From contig OX578280.1 of NCBI GenBank assembly GCA_951217055.1, positions 17,399,394 through 17,463,393 of the forward strand: a stretch of DNA of 64,000 nt, given 5' to 3'. Below the pieces are notes generated by a model that was not told the DNA's origin, did no database searches, and worked only from the letters and a program-made list of their open reading frames with translations. Position 1 is the first letter of the stretch; each line of letters opens with the position of its first letter. The position numbers and the translations under genes were made by a program. Of the stretch, positions 26,385 through 38,899 are shown one piece after another. Source of the DNA: Gerris lacustris (lineage: Eukaryota > Arthropoda > Insecta > Hemiptera > Gerridae).

Positions 26385-26418
26385 ATAATATTCGTTATCA
26401 TTAGATAACGAATATTAT
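26385..26418. repeat. Perfect 15 bp hairpin with ATTA loop
   Basis: ATAATATTCGTTATC, loop ATTA, then GATAACGAATATTAT. With the neighbouring 22-base palindrome it makes a cruciform-prone spot. Confidence 0.85.
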
Positions 26419-26728
26419 ATACTAGATTCGTTAGCTAGTACTCACTGATCTTAACAGAAGTGTGTGACTTTAACAGAAAGTGTTATTAGAAGATACACAA
26501 GTGCATATATTCTAGCTGAATACGTCTGTAAAATCCTTAGTTGAAGATAAAAAGTTAAGTTTTGCTAAATATTTTAAGATTATTTCGAACAAAAAAGTTT
26601 GGTTCATAGATAAGAATAAACATCTATGTTTTGTTGTTATTTACAATGCACGAGCTAACTTACCTAGTGTAATAATATTAGTGTTGTGAACTTAGCAAGA
26701 TCAGTGGTAAGGAGTGTATTAAGCTTAA

Positions 26729-26897
26729 AAGGCCCCCATACACGATTAAATATTTTGCGCAAACATAATGTTTGCACAAACCTGATGTCGGGCAAATTTA
26801 GGCCATACACGTCCAAATATCATGTTTGTGTAAGCATCAAACAGCCCCATACACGGTCAAAATGTTTGCGAAAACATTTTGACGGTGTATGAGGGCC
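26729..26897. mobile_element. MITE family F, copy 2
   Basis: GGCCCCCATACACG on the left and CGTGTATGAGGGCC on the right form the inverted repeat. TTAA lies next to the right end, and TTAA plus two extra A lies at the left. The interior shares CTGATGTCGGGCAAATTTAG and ATCAAACAGCCCCATACACG with copy 3. The open frame at 26686-26892 is a translation of the element. Confidence 0.8.
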
Positions 26898-27985
26898 TTA
26901 ATAGTAGTGAGAATCGATTTGTTTACATTTGGAAAACAGATTTATTGATATCTATTTATTTTAGGAATAAACTGAATTGAATAGAAAATACTATTCAATA
27001 ACTCAATAACTATAATAGCTAGAGGCTATTCCAATAATAATAATAATTTCCGAAAAAGGATTCGTTAGATAGATGTCAAAATGACCCGTAGAATAATTTG
27101 CCGAGTATCAATAGATTCTCTTACAGTTTGTAAGAGAAAAGGGCACCAATCCTTCAAAATATTCGATAAAGGTCGGAGTTCAGTGATCTATTTGCAACAA
27201 ATTGAGGAACCAGTGGATTTCCAAAATCAATCCATTAGTTGTTTTTGTTCACGAATCCCCAAGAGGATGGATATGGGATGGAGTGAGGCTGAACGACCTT
27301 GACGAAACACACCCCTCCCTAACCGTTGAATTCCTTGGAGAGTAACATGATTGCTTTCCTATACACATGGACCGATATTGGACGTTTTTACTTTTTAATA
27401 TCTACTACGACTATGCGACATACAAATCAATTTCTAGTTTCGATAATAAACCAAGCTAAAGTGGAACCAAAACTATGAAGAAATCCTTTTAAAAGTTATT
27501 ATAGAACTATGAAAAAGAGTCAATTAATCATTTGTATTTTAATATTTGACCTTATTCATTCGAAAAAAAAGTTACTTTTTATAGAAAGAAAAAGAATGAT
27601 TAAAAAAAAAAAATCGCCAATTATGGTGACACATAGCTTTCTCTTAACACGATTATAAAATTAAGTATACAATGAGAAAGATTTTAAAACATGAGTAATA
27701 CTAGAACAATAGCAAGAAATTAGCACAAAAGTTATTATTGATAGCCTGAATTTGGCATATCATCAATGTCATCCAAATCGGACAATTCATTTTCAAAAAA
27801 TAAGGCATTAAAAATAAATGATAACGGGCATACAGACCAACAGACTTACAGACTGGCACGACACCATACATGCTCCCTCATTTCTGAAATTTCATTTTTG
27901 GGTGAGGAATTTTTGAATATAGAAATGCATAATGCTGTATTGATGGACGATAAACATTTAATGTCTATTGTTTTTAGACAAAAGT
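26898..27985. other. Non-coding stretch with a scrap of family B
   Basis: GGTGACACATAGCTTTCTC near 27625 resembles the 5' part of family B. No gene is recognised. Confidence 0.4.
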
Positions 27986-28500
27986 AAAATTTTAGTGTGG
28001 CACATAGCTTCCTAGCGTATTTTAATGATGTTATGCTTTAACAACCCCTACTTTTTAAATCTGTCAAAATTGTTTTGATTCATAAATTTTTTTTCATGAA
28101 TAGTAGTATAAATTTAGCCCAATTTAAAGAGCGTATACGGTTGAAATTATTATGGGACCATCTATGTGCCACATTCGACAAACCATCCAACTTTTTTTAA
28201 AATTCAGTAAATGAGTACTTTTTAAGATACGAGTTGGAGTAAATAAATGTATATTAGTGAGGATGTAGAAGAAAAAACAAATAGCTCTGAAGGTTACATC
28301 TTATATGAGACCAAGAATGGGCTAGTAATGACCTACCATCCAAATTTTATTAAAATCGGACGTTGTTTTTAAGATATTTATATTTGTTTCGCAACATGTT
28401 GGGCAGATAGATAGCCACGGGACCGAAAATGCTCCCTGATGTCTGGATGCATTTCGGTCTTGGAACTTTTTAATTCGGAGACATAAAAACTAGTTAAAAA
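27986..28500 (+). repeat. Interspersed repeat family B, copy 2 (diverged)
   Basis: AGTGTGGCACATAGCTTCC at the start, TATTAAAATCGGACG in the middle, and GTCTTGGAACTTTTTAATTC near the end follow the family order. The (GACA)n part is eroded. Confidence 0.75.
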
Positions 28501-31424
28501 AATAAAATTAATTCTTTAAAAAAAACAAAACATAAAAACAATCAAAATTAACTTGGTAAGACTTTCATTTCCAAAATTAGTTTTCATTTTGACCATTTGT
28601 TTCTCTAAATTTACAGTATTTCCAAAACCTGAAGAAGTCCAGGTTCCCTGGACGAAAGCTTGTTTGAATCAAATATAATAAAGGACTTTCATTCCAAAAA
28701 ACAACCAACTACTTATATAAAAACATTTTTGTTCTTTAGAGGTATCACAATCAGTTTCCTTATTGCTATAATATAATTTAGCATTTAACTAGAACACATT
28801 TCCGTTAGCCTTTCACATTGTTCACCGTGAAACATCTGTAACATCTGCAACAGGCACTTTAGAAGTGAAACAATTTATTTATTCCTTTTTCTTCTTTTAT
28901 TTTGATTAATAAAAAACCTGATTGGGGAACCACTAATCCATTTTAGTCGTTACCTGTTTTGAAATGGTAGGTCGGTCAATCAAGAAGCTTGTGTCATTCA
29001 GCATTCACACGCCGGTGTTTCTGTCTTTCCTTCGTTAGATATGTAAAATACACTATTATCGGATCCGGCGCATAAACCACATGACATTAACATCGACGTT
29101 TTTATTCAATTGTAGACAGTCTGAACAATAAATGAAGGGGGGTAGATATGAAGAAGTTGCTTCTGGTCTACATGTCAGCCTCATTAAATCAGAAAAGAAG
29201 GACGAGAGGGTAAGCTTAGGCGCAGTCTCCATCCATCCGTACCATGACCGATTAGGCAGCTTCTAAACCGTCTGACCCTACCATCACCGATTTCAAAATC
29301 CTTTATCTAGACTCTTGACAACCACAAAAAAACGCTTCTTTCCAGAGCGCTACTCTTCTCGTCTTCGGAACCACTCGAAGGTCTTCTTTTTGTAGGTCCC
29401 ACTCTCGATCAATGTACCTGGGAAAGCTTTTAAAAGATATTAAATATATTCTGCTTATGGAATCCTGCTGGAGAACTTGACGAGGGTATTAGTAGATCGA
29501 AGAAGGGTTACGTGGAAAAAGACGCGTCTTTGAATACCATTGATGTGGCTTTTTCTGAAACCTATTTAATATGGGTTGAAAGGATTAAAGCACCAGGTGG
29601 GCTTCGATTTAATTTGCCACATTCTATGAAAAGGGGAAGGTGTTAGGAGGGATCATTTTCGAAATGTATCAATTTCTATAAAACTTGTTGAGTAATCTCC
29701 TAAAAGTTTGCGAAGATAAAGTACAATAATTTAAACATTAGAGTGACATATAGCGACCTTCACGTCCTTTCACTGGATGAATGGTCAAATGATGATAAAA
29801 TTAAGCATAATACGATTGATAGCATATCGTTTGTTTTTTTTTTAAATCGAAAGAAAATAATGTTATAAAGCCATCACCTTTACTTTTATTTTTAGTAGTG
29901 TAAACCCTTTTTTGATTTCTAATAAAAAGAGAAGGTTCCGAAAACGGATCCGACGATTTTGATTAAAAAAATTCTAATATGCAGTCCATTAAAATACGAA
30001 TCCAACGATATAAGCCGTTTCCCGAGAAAAATCTAGTTTTCGGGATATTGATGAAAATATATCTGATTTTGTTGAAAATCAAAAAAACATAAAGTAAACA
30101 ACCAACTGTTAAACTCTTTTTGTTTTAAATGTTTAAAATCTTTTTAAATGATTAAATGAGATACTATTAAATTTAAATATAGTTTCGACAATATGAGAGA
30201 GTTGTGTCGGACCGATATTTTTATAATAGTTCGTTATCAGTTATGAAAAATTAAAACTAGGTATGTAAATTAAAAATGTTACTTCCAAGCATATCAATGT
30301 AATGGAAGTACTGAGATCACTCTGAAAGGACCAAATTTGACTTGACTGTCTGTCTGTCTGTCGGTCCGGTCCGGAATGTAAAATGTAAGTGTGTTGCGTT
30401 ATAAGATACTTGTAAGTGTTGATTAATTATCAAAGTAAGTGGACCAATAAAAATATATCAGATATGCTTTGATTTAGGGTTCCGCGAAAAAATGTCATTA
30501 ATGGTGCTTAATCCACTTAATACTTATAAATCTGTCTAGATAATAATAGTAAATGCCTTTGACTTAAACAACTTAGGCGCGGATCAGCTCTCTTATGGTT
30601 CTTAAATCGTCCGCCAGATGTCAGATTTTTCTTTCGGAGAAAATTGATTCCTTTATCTTCTAAACGGCTCCAATCATAATACTAAAAAAAACAACATTTA
30701 ACCGACATATCAAATCCCTCAGATGTTATAAATGAATATCTAGTAACACTATTGATCCTTGAAAACAATCTAGAAGCCCTGAAGCGGAGTTTAAACGAGT
30801 TATTTTTTTGTTTGGGTGAAACGAGATGAAGAGGGTAGGTGAGGGAGTGGTGGTTATCTGGTGAGCTAAATCCTCATCTTTATTCTTCAACACGAACCAT
30901 CCCTTTTCCGCCTTCAAACTGGCACAATTTTTTTTCCCTCCCGAAAAAAATCTTTCTTTTAACTCCCTCGCCTCCCTCTTCATTCCTACTATAGACGTCG
31001 GAATCCCGACGTAACGATTTCGGATCCGGTCCTTTTTTCCCCTCTTGCTACTATACCCTCCACTTCGCGAAGGATCCGAGGAAGGTAGGATTTGGTAACC
31101 GAGAGGTATTTTGGTCTCTATCCCTCTCCCCCGTTTCACAAACCACCTTCTCGTCGGAAAAAGGTTCGATTACAAGCGGGGGGGGGGGGGGGGGGGGGGG
31201 ACCACGTCCCTCCTCCCCCTTAATCCCGAACTCCGAACCGCAGCCCTTTTTCCTCCTTACCAGACTTTCGATAAAAAATCAACTTTCAATCTCATCATTC
31301 TCAATTATTCAAAGAAAAACAAACAATACCACCGCAAACAAAAAAAAAAAGTAAATCTGAAACATCAAATAGAATTTCATCTAAAAAAAAAAATCATCCA
31401 CACTAAAAACAGATATTTTTGTTG
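28501..31424. other. Non-coding stretch, mixed composition
   Basis: It contains a small palindrome GTCCAGGTTCCCTGGAC (28637-28653), part of family D (29930-30060), a short (CTGT)n tract near 30345-30362 and a 23-base G run (31178-31200). Segments at 29000-29420 and 30730-31260 are less A+T-rich and pyrimidine/purine-skewed but show no coding signature. The long frames there (30726-31139 minus, 31111-31575 plus) overlap on opposite strands and match nothing I know. Confidence 0.45.
29930..30060 (+). repeat. Interspersed repeat family D, partial copy 2
   Basis: CGACGATTTTGATTAAAAAA, ATGCAGTCCATTAAAATACG and ACGATATAAGCCGTTTCCCG match the 3' part of family D as seen reversed at 42350-42490. Confidence 0.75.
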
Positions 31425-31795
31425 TTTTCACTCTAATAACAATTGTATTATTTGTATACTTACTAATAACAGCTATATTCTATTTATTCACATTAATAAC
31501 AGCTACAATCTTAGTATCCACACTAATAATAGCTATATTAATTGTATCCACACTAATAATAGCTATATTCTTTGAATCCACATTAATAACAGCTACATTC
31601 TTAGTATCCACATTAATAACAGCTACATTCTTAGTATCCACACTAATAACAGCTATATTCTTTGTATCCACATTAATAACAGCTACATTCTTAGTATTCA
31701 AACTAATAACAGCTATATTCTTTGAATCCACATTAATAACAGCTACATTCTTAGAATTCACACTAATAACAGCTATATTCTTTGTATCCACATTA
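31425..31795. repeat. 30 bp minisatellite, left part (about 12 units)
   Basis: Two 30 bp subtypes alternate: one contains ATTAATAACAGCTACATTC and TTAGTATCCA, the other ACTAATAACAGCTATATTC and TTTGTATCCA or TTTGAATCCA. Because the unit is a multiple of three, the array stays open on both strands (minus strand VDTKNIAVIN repeats, plus strand STLITATFLV repeats). I treat these as artefacts. The array is interrupted at 31796 by an RTE insertion and resumes at 32589. Confidence 0.9.
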
Positions 31796-32588
31796 TTATT
31801 ATTATTATAGCTTTATCGACACTTTTTTTTTTAAAAAGCAAAAGCCTCCCTATTTAGGGGTAGTTGTAAAGTTATAAGTTCCCTAGTGCTATCTCAATTG
31901 ACTTTTAATTGTCTTCTTCCAACTTTGCCTATCTGCAGTAGCCCTATGCCATAGCCTTCCCAATCTTTCCGAGAATTCGTCAGCCCATCTTCTTGCTGGT
32001 CTTCCTCTCTTCCTATTCTTTCCATATGGGGTCCATTCCGTCGCTGTTCTCGTCCATCTTTCTGTATCCATCCTGTACACGTGTCCAGCCCATTTCCACT
32101 TCAGTTTGTGCCCTTCTCTCATTAGACTTCTCCCTCCATATCTTTTTATTATTTCTTTGTTCTTAATTTTCTCCATCCTGCTTATACCAACCATTGCTCT
32201 TGTCATCTGGCATTGTGCGGAGACTAACTTCTCGTCTAATTTTTGGGTTAATGCCCAGGTCTGACTTCCATATAGAATGGCTGGGAATATGCAGTTTTGT
32301 AATGTTCTCACTTTAATGTTCTCGGATACACACCCTTTAAAGATCTTCTTAAGAGACCAGAATTTTCTCCATCCAATATTAATTCTTCTCTTTATCTCAT
32401 TACTCATTGAATCGTGGAGTGAAATCAGCTGACCAAGATATACCCCCTTCTTCCATCTCTAGTGTGTCTTGACTTATATTGGACATTACTTTCGACTTAG
32501 TCCAGTTGAAGTTGACTGTCAGTCCGTATTTTTTACAAGTTTTTATGAGACTTTTTACCATGTATTTCATTTCAGCTTCATTATATGA
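31796..32588 (-). mobile_element. 5'-truncated RTE-clade LINE inserted in the minisatellite
   Basis: The minus-strand element carries an RTE reverse-transcriptase C-terminus and ends in an (ATA)n-type tail at 31796-31810, as RTE elements usually do. The 10-base sequence ATCCACATTA lies at both borders (31786-31795 and 32589-32598). It fits a target-site duplication, although it is also part of the repeat unit. Confidence 0.85.
31889..32582 (-). pseudogene. RTE-type reverse transcriptase C-terminal fragment, frameshifted
   Basis: Reading the minus strand, the upstream piece has NEAEMKYMVKSLIKTCKKYG and NWTKSKVMSN (the segment after the YADD palm motif). The frame then shifts by one base in a GGGGG run near 32447. 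Read in the other frame the DNA gives VYLGQLISLHDSMSNEIKRR, which continues into IFPAILYGSQTWALTQKLDE, LKWKWAGHVYRM and RKRGRPARRWADEF. These are hallmark motifs of the RTE clade C-terminus. Endonuclease and catalytic palm are missing. One frameshift and 5' truncation make it inactive. Confidence 0.85.
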
Positions 32589-32881
32589 ATCCACATTAAT
32601 AACAGCTAAATTCTTAGCATCCACACTAATAATAGCTATATTCTTTGAATCCACATTAATAACAGCTACATTCTTAGTATCGACACTAATAACAGCTATA
32701 TTCTTTGTATCCACACTAATAATAGCTATATTCTTTGAATCCACATTAATAACAGCTACATTCTTAGTATCGACACTAATAACAGCTATATTCTTTGTAT
32801 CCACATTAATAATAGCTATATTCTTTGAATCCACATTAATAACAGCTACATTCTTAGTATCGACACTAATAACAGCTATTC
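32589..32881. repeat. 30 bp minisatellite, right part (about 10 units)
   Basis: The array has the same alternating units and orientation as 31425-31795, with a variant TATCGACAC junction that appears only in this part. It ends at AACAGCTATTCC. Confidence 0.9.
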
Positions 32882-34839
32882 CTTAGTGTAGATTCTTCGA
32901 ATCTATAATATTTGACTGACGTTTTTCACCCTTTATTGTATAAAGATCTAATCATTTCGATCACACACAGAAAATTAATATGTAATTAAATTAAAACTTA
33001 AATTTAGGGTAATACGCTCTAAAAACAGTTAATCGAAAGTTAGTTCGTAGCTTGTTTGTTTATTTTAGGACTCATATGACTAGTTCAAATATGCTCCAGC
33101 TGCGTTACAACCATTAGTAGGAATTTACTTTTGTTCTTCCCATGAATAGACCAACTAAATAATTTGTATTATACAACTTAGTCACTGTTTAAAATACCGT
33201 ATAATTATAAAATAAATAAATTATAAATGTATATTCAGTCGCATGGTAAATGTGAAATTTGCTAACTAACTTATCTATTAGCTTATTTTAACTCAAATCA
33301 TGACTTATACATACTTTACACTTATTAAAATTATTCGTTTAATTTTAAAACGTCCTTACTTAGAGGATCACGAGAAATTACCAAACTTCTTCTGGAATAA
33401 ATCACTCTTATTAAATAACAATCAAAACCGGGAAGTAATACAAGTTTCCTGGTTGAATCTGTTGAAGAAAATACAAGATCAAGTTAACATTTTTAAGAGT
33501 TATTATAACTAAACACAACACCCTGAGACACTTAAAATTAATAAACATTTTTAATAACAGTTATCTTTTACGTTATGTACAATATTTAGAGTCATGCTTT
33601 TAATTTTAATTATATCTAATTTTATCAGACAACTTCGTATTTAACAGGAAAATTAATTTATTACTTTTCCTGACTTTTTATTTATCTTAGCTTTAACTAT
33701 TTTACCTTTTTGATAAACTACATTTAATAATCTTGTTTTAAGTAACTTCCGTTACCCAACTTTTAAACATATTCTTCACATTATTATTATTATTATTCTG
33801 TAGACTTGACTCGTTTACTTCGCTCGTCATTTGATTTGTAGTTATTTTCCTATAATTTTTTTTGTTTTAATGCTATAAAAGTTGACAGGAGGAAGGATTT
33901 ATTTAGTATTAACACGAAGTTTAAAAAAAGACAACGTAGATAAGCATCTTTTTCATTTTTCATTTTTTTTTTTTTTTTTTTAAAGTATTGAGTCAGGTTT
34001 AATAAAATAAATAATTAAAAATCTAGCTCATTCAACAAAAATGGAAAATATTATATAGGAGTTTCAAATGTAAATGTTACTACGTAAATGAATAAATAAA
34101 ATAAAATAATATTTTCATCCAGAAGGGAGAAAACATTAACTTTCCACCCTACTTTATAGGGAGGAAAGGATCCCATTACAGCCTAGTTGTGAAAATCGTG
34201 GCGGAAAGTAGAAATCGTGGCGGAAAGTAAAAATCGTGGTGGAAAGTAACAGTAGAGCCAACTTATTATTGTTTAAAAATCAGTGTTGCCTGTTTTGTAA
34301 CTAGTAGCAGTTTCTTTTTAACTGAATGACTCGACTGCTTAACAGTTTTTTTTAAAAAATATTAGAGAGTTTAAATAACACGTACTTTTGATTGCCGTGA
34401 TGCTTTAATTTTTATCGTTATTTTAAAATGTCTTATGACTTCATAATTGAGTTTAAAAGACAAGACTTATACGAAAGAGGTAGGTTACGTCTAATCAGGT
34501 TATATTTATGTTTTTGATTTCTCGAATTTTAGGGTCAAACACAAATAAATTAAATATCATTCAGCTAGTCATTTTGTAGTATTAGTACATTTAGTACATT
34601 CGAATTATTATTAGAGTTACATAGTTATAGAAATCATCTGAAAGTCATTATAGAAATCAAATAAAACATACATGGAATTGATGAATTGTACATTTAATTC
34701 ATTTTTTTTTTTTACTACAAGAAGTTATAAAACTTTTTCTTTTGCTTTTAAAAGTCATTTTTAAAATTAAAGGAACAAAAATTTGTAAATTTATTATTAA
34801 TACCTAAATAAATAGATAAATCGAAATCATAGGTTTTAT
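32882..34839. other. A+T-rich non-coding stretch
   Basis: No gene is recognised. The 70-codon frame at 33300-33512 lacks known similarity. An (ATT)n run lies near 33779-33797 and a poly(T) run at about 33965-33981. Confidence 0.45.
34193..34250. repeat. Tandem repeat, 3 units of 19 bp
   Basis: AAATCGTGGCGGAAAGTAG occurs at 34193, 34212 and 34231, the last with one change. Confidence 0.9.
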
Positions 34840-35105
34840 TTGTGTTGATTTTCTCCCTCCTAGAGGAAAAATCTTGTACGTACCACGGGAGGAAAAAGTC
34901 ATAGCACCCTCGCTATAATTAACTCCCTCGGCTACGCCTCGGGATTAAACTTCATGGTTCCCTCGGCTGCGCCTCAGGAGCCAACTAAATAACTCCCTCG
35001 GCTACGCCTCGGGATTTAGACAGTATGGTTCCCTCGGCTACGCCTCAGGAACCAACCAAACCGCTCAGGGTGTAATGACTTTGTTTCCTCCCTTGGTGCG
35101 TAAAT
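34840..35105. repeat. Interspersed element family G, copy 2, with an internal 70 bp duplication
   Basis: It begins near TTTTCTCCCTCCTAGAGG and ends GCTCAGGGTGTAATGAC followed by CTCCCTTGGTGCGTAAATAA, matching copy 1. Two 70 bp units (from 34921 and 34991) each carry two short palindromes of the type CCCTCGGCTACGCCTCGGG. It is G+C-rich compared with its surroundings. Confidence 0.65.
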
Positions 35106-35154
35106 AACTATTTTTTTTAGTAAGTAGAGTAGTTGTTTCCTTGTATCGTTTACA

Positions 35155-35241
35155 TTTGTTGCTTTTTGGTCTTAAGGAAAAAAATATACGCTCTCTTTTG
35201 CAAAGAAGTTTTATTTTTCCTTAAGACCAAAAAGCAACAAA
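35155..35241. repeat. Perfect 28 bp inverted repeat with 31-base loop
   Basis: The left arm, TTTGTTGCTTTTTGG followed by TCTTAAGGAAAAA, is exactly complementary to the right arm at 35214-35241. The loop is about 31 bases. It may be a young MITE or a hairpin-RNA precursor; nothing in the sequence decides between them. Confidence 0.85.
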
Positions 35242-35344
35242 AATATATATTTTTTTAATTGGAAGTCGTAAAAAATAGTGCAGGTTTTAAGGGCTAAACG
35301 TTGAGTCATTCACTTACTTCCATTACTTCTTATTTTGTAAAAAT

Positions 35345-35520
35345 AGTCAGCCAATTAGTGTGGAACATAGCTTCCTCGCATTTATCATGAACTTTTTTAA
35401 GCTTTTACATTTACTACCCATTATTTTCCAATTTATTTCATTGTTTCCCCCTTTCTTTTAAATCTATCAAAATTGTTTTGTTTCTCTATGCGAATTAAAG
35501 TATCAATTTAGTTGAAATTA
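35345..35520 (+). repeat. Interspersed repeat family B, 5' part only
   Basis: CCAATTAGTGTGGAACATAG and TCTATCAAAATTGTTTTG match the first 170 bases of the family; the rest is absent. Confidence 0.75.
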
Positions 35521-35894
35521 ATTTATGGAAGCTGCTTTTGACAAGCAGGTAGAAATATTACGATTTTAAGAAAACATATTAGAATTCGGTATAAGCCAAC
35601 TTTATCTGAATAAAATTGAGAAATTTGTAAGCTTTAATCATCGTTTTTACATTTAGGAAGCAAGAAGTGAGAGTTAAGCCCATTTATGGGGATGGGGTTC
35701 CTGTTCCAAGTTCCAAGTGTGTTTCAGCTTTCTCTACCAGGTCATATTTCCATCCTTTTTTTGGATCTTCCTCGTTATCTTTTGTTTCTACTCGGCTACC
35801 ATTCTGTTGGCTTTTGGACCATCTCTCTCTAGCCATCTAGATTTCCTGTCCATTGCTATTTTTAGTATCTTTAAAGTCTAGACTACACTAGTAT

Positions 35895-36335
35895 CTACAA
35901 CGGCGCCCCCCCCCCCCTCCCCTCTCAACTGCAACTTCTGTTCAACTGCTCCAATTTGCACTGGACAAACGTCATAACCATAACCCTTAGAATTTTATTT
36001 CTAATAAACTTACATACATCAAATTTATTTTTTTACTTTATTTTTGTTATACTATAATTTTTTGTATTTATTATAAAAAATATGGGTGAAGAAGCTAAAA
36101 GATTACTTCTTAATAAACTGAAGAAAGAAAAGTACTTTCTTTCTTCGTGCACAACATATGTTTGATTTAATTTCTAATATATAAACGCCAAAATCTGCAC
36201 ACTCGAATTTTTTGACATTTTCATGTCTTTACTTTGGCACATAAACTCGAAAAGCGTTACCAAAAAACGACACCAAAAAGCGTTACATGAAAATGTCTCA
36301 ATGTCTTGAAGACTCTTATGCAAGCATTTTTTTAT
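35895..36335 (-). repeat. Interspersed repeat family A, copy 4 (reverse)
   Basis: A 12-base C run (35906-35917) is followed by ACTGCAACTTCTGTTC and CCTTAGAATTTTATTTC. The copy then runs to ATGTCTCAATGTCTTGAAG and CTTATGCAAGC, all reverse complements of copy 1 in order. Confidence 0.85.
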
Positions 36336-38899
36336 TTTTAAAATTCCAATAATATTATTAGCAAAGCCATTTGCGAGATACCTATATTTTATAATTATAA
36401 TAAAGTTACAATATATTTAATTTTATTAGTATCGTCTAAGACAGAGCGTGATTTTAATAGTTAAGAGAGTTAATAATGCAAAAAGGACTTGTTAATGTTA
36501 ATAGAGAGTGAAGTGCTAGAGTTTAAAATCCAAAAGGAACGGTAGAGAGGATTATTAAGGAAAAGGGTAAAAGGAGGTGTGTTTGGGAAAATTTGGCCTG
36601 CGGGGCTCTCGGCTTGCTCCAACTACTGTGTATTTTAGTTGGGTGTAAAACAGAAGGGGGTGGAAGAAGCTCCGCAGTAAATTAGGGCCAACCCTAGAAA
36701 TGCTTGAAAAGCCACCTCAAGCGAATTAACAAGGAGAAGAGCAGTTATATATAGATATATATAGAAAACACAAGTAGATATCTAACACAGATCTACTCAG
36801 ATCCCTTTTAAACTCCCCTAGAATTTCCACCCCTTAAAGGGACCATTCCTAACAGAGAGAAATGTTTTTGCCTTTAAAATGAAGAGAAAACCCGCTTTAA
36901 ACTTTTCCTCCTATAAACCCAGACAAGACAAGAGTGGAAAATCTACCGGAGTTAAGGGAAAAGGAGAGGGGGGGTATCATCCTCACTGAAATTTGAAACC
37001 TCTTCTTACTGAGTGAGATGAAGTGGAGGTTAGAGAAGCTTCTAAATGTTTTGCCTCTCTTCACTATGAGGTATATAAACGGCCTTGAAAACATGTTAGA
37101 TGAGTCGCTCTCCCTGCCTACAATGTATTAAAGAGAAAAGGGCTTCAACAGACCTTATATACATCCCTACACGTTATAAAGCCCTCGGGCCAAGCTTTGA
37201 TGTCAAACTTCTGAATCATCTCTGCAACTGAATATTTTCCCTTCTGAAATCCCCCTGTTTCCGGCGTCTTTATTAATGGATCCCTAGTTTATCCATAAGG
37301 GCTCTGTTTTTATTTATTTATTTTAATTTTTTAAACATCTCTCTCACTTGAAAACTCATTTAATTTTATTTATAAAGAAAGTTGTGTTATTAATTATTTG
37401 AAGAGTTTATACGAAATTATTTTTTTATATTTAGCTACAACCCTCAAATTGAATTATAACTATTGACTGATCTTCTTATAATAGTTATTTCTATTTAAAG
37501 TCGTTTTACTTTAAAAGACAATAATATTTTGGCTGGTCCTTTGGGCCGGATAAAAAAAATTGTTAAGATAAAAATAAGAAAATATATTTTAAGAAAAGCT
37601 TAAAGTATACTTAATAATTAATGCAGAGGCCAAAATTGATCGATAAATAGATTAGGCATTAACACATAATTAGACAATTGTTAAGAAATTAGCTAATTTT
37701 TGCTTGAATAGAAGGATAGGATATACGAGTATACTCGTATTTAGCAAAATAATATAAAACTGATATAACGATATTAAATAAACAGGAAACTATTAAATAA
37801 GCTATGTTAAAATGTAAATGGATAGATCATGGCAAACAAATGGAAGATATGCAAAAACATATCCTAAATATATAGGTAATGAATAAATATTATAGAAAAA
37901 GCAAATAATTAGGTAATTAGATAAAGGATATAAGCATAAATAGATAGGGAAAAAATGTGCTTAAAAGTGAAATGAACAAATATAATGAAAAAAAGGGAGA
38001 AAAATAAAATAAATATGTAAGAATAATTTCTTAGATCTTATTTTTAAACTTTATTTTTTTTAGGAGGGGGATATAAATAAAGTTATTTCAGTCTTTTTAT
38101 TTTATCGTTGTTGAAGCACCTCTTCAGAACACGAGTTAAAATCTCTCCTTTTTAACGTTTTATAGGTATTAACTGCTAAATTGCTTCTCGCAAAAAGTAA
38201 AGTTGAAAAATAAAATAAAACAACAATAAAATCAAATGTTTATACCTTTAAAACTCGAGGGAGAAAGAGATCCAAGAATATTTTTAAAAAAAACTTAATT
38301 ATATATATATATATATATATATTCTAATTATCTGAAAATATATTATGTAGATATATTTTTTTAAACTCTTATTCTATGAGGGAAAAATTGAAGTGAATAA
38401 AATGTAAAAGTACTTGAAAAATATAAACAGTGTACTTAAAAGAGTTTAAAGTAAGAGGCTTTGGGGTGGCTCAATAAGCAGAAAAAAGCTTTAGAACGAA
38501 CGGAAAATATTCTGGAAAATATGGGGGGGGGGGGAGATTTTCTGCTTGTAAGCGCACTTAGTGTAATAGAGTTTGAAACCTTTTAAAGCATGATAAGGCT
38601 TGAGAAATACATGTTGTTAGAAAAAATGAAGAGATTTTAAGATCCTGATCGTTAAAATATTACTTATAAATTATGTTTTTTTCTATAATACTAAAATATA
38701 TCTAACTAAGAAGTGAGAGGCAGAAAAAACTCCCCACCTCCTACATACCCCCAAGGAATCGAAATCTGGACTCAAAGTTTTTATAACAGATGCGTATAAC
38801 AATAAAGCTGAGAAATTTGAGCTATTACAGTATACTAGCACTTTTATAACAAATAAAAATGGATAAAATGTAATAATGAAAGACGTCTCTCCACCAGTA
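36336..38899. other. Non-coding stretch
   Basis: It includes a less A+T-rich part (36540-37270) without coding signature, a short (TA)n run (38302-38322) and a 12-base G run (38523-38534). No gene is recognised. Confidence 0.45.

Larger units (their letters stand above)
25061..26728. other. A+T-rich non-coding stretch
   Basis: No gene is recognised. A poly(A) run lies near 26293-26316 and two strong palindromes lie at 26353-26418. Confidence 0.45.

Noticed and set aside
27081..27302. 73-codon frame with plausible composition
   Set aside because: No similarity to any family I know and no splice or start context; left unannotated.
30726..31575. Two long frames on opposite strands (137 and 154 codons)
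   Set aside because: They overlap, contain a poly(G) run and repeat-array translation, and show no domain or codon pattern of a gene.
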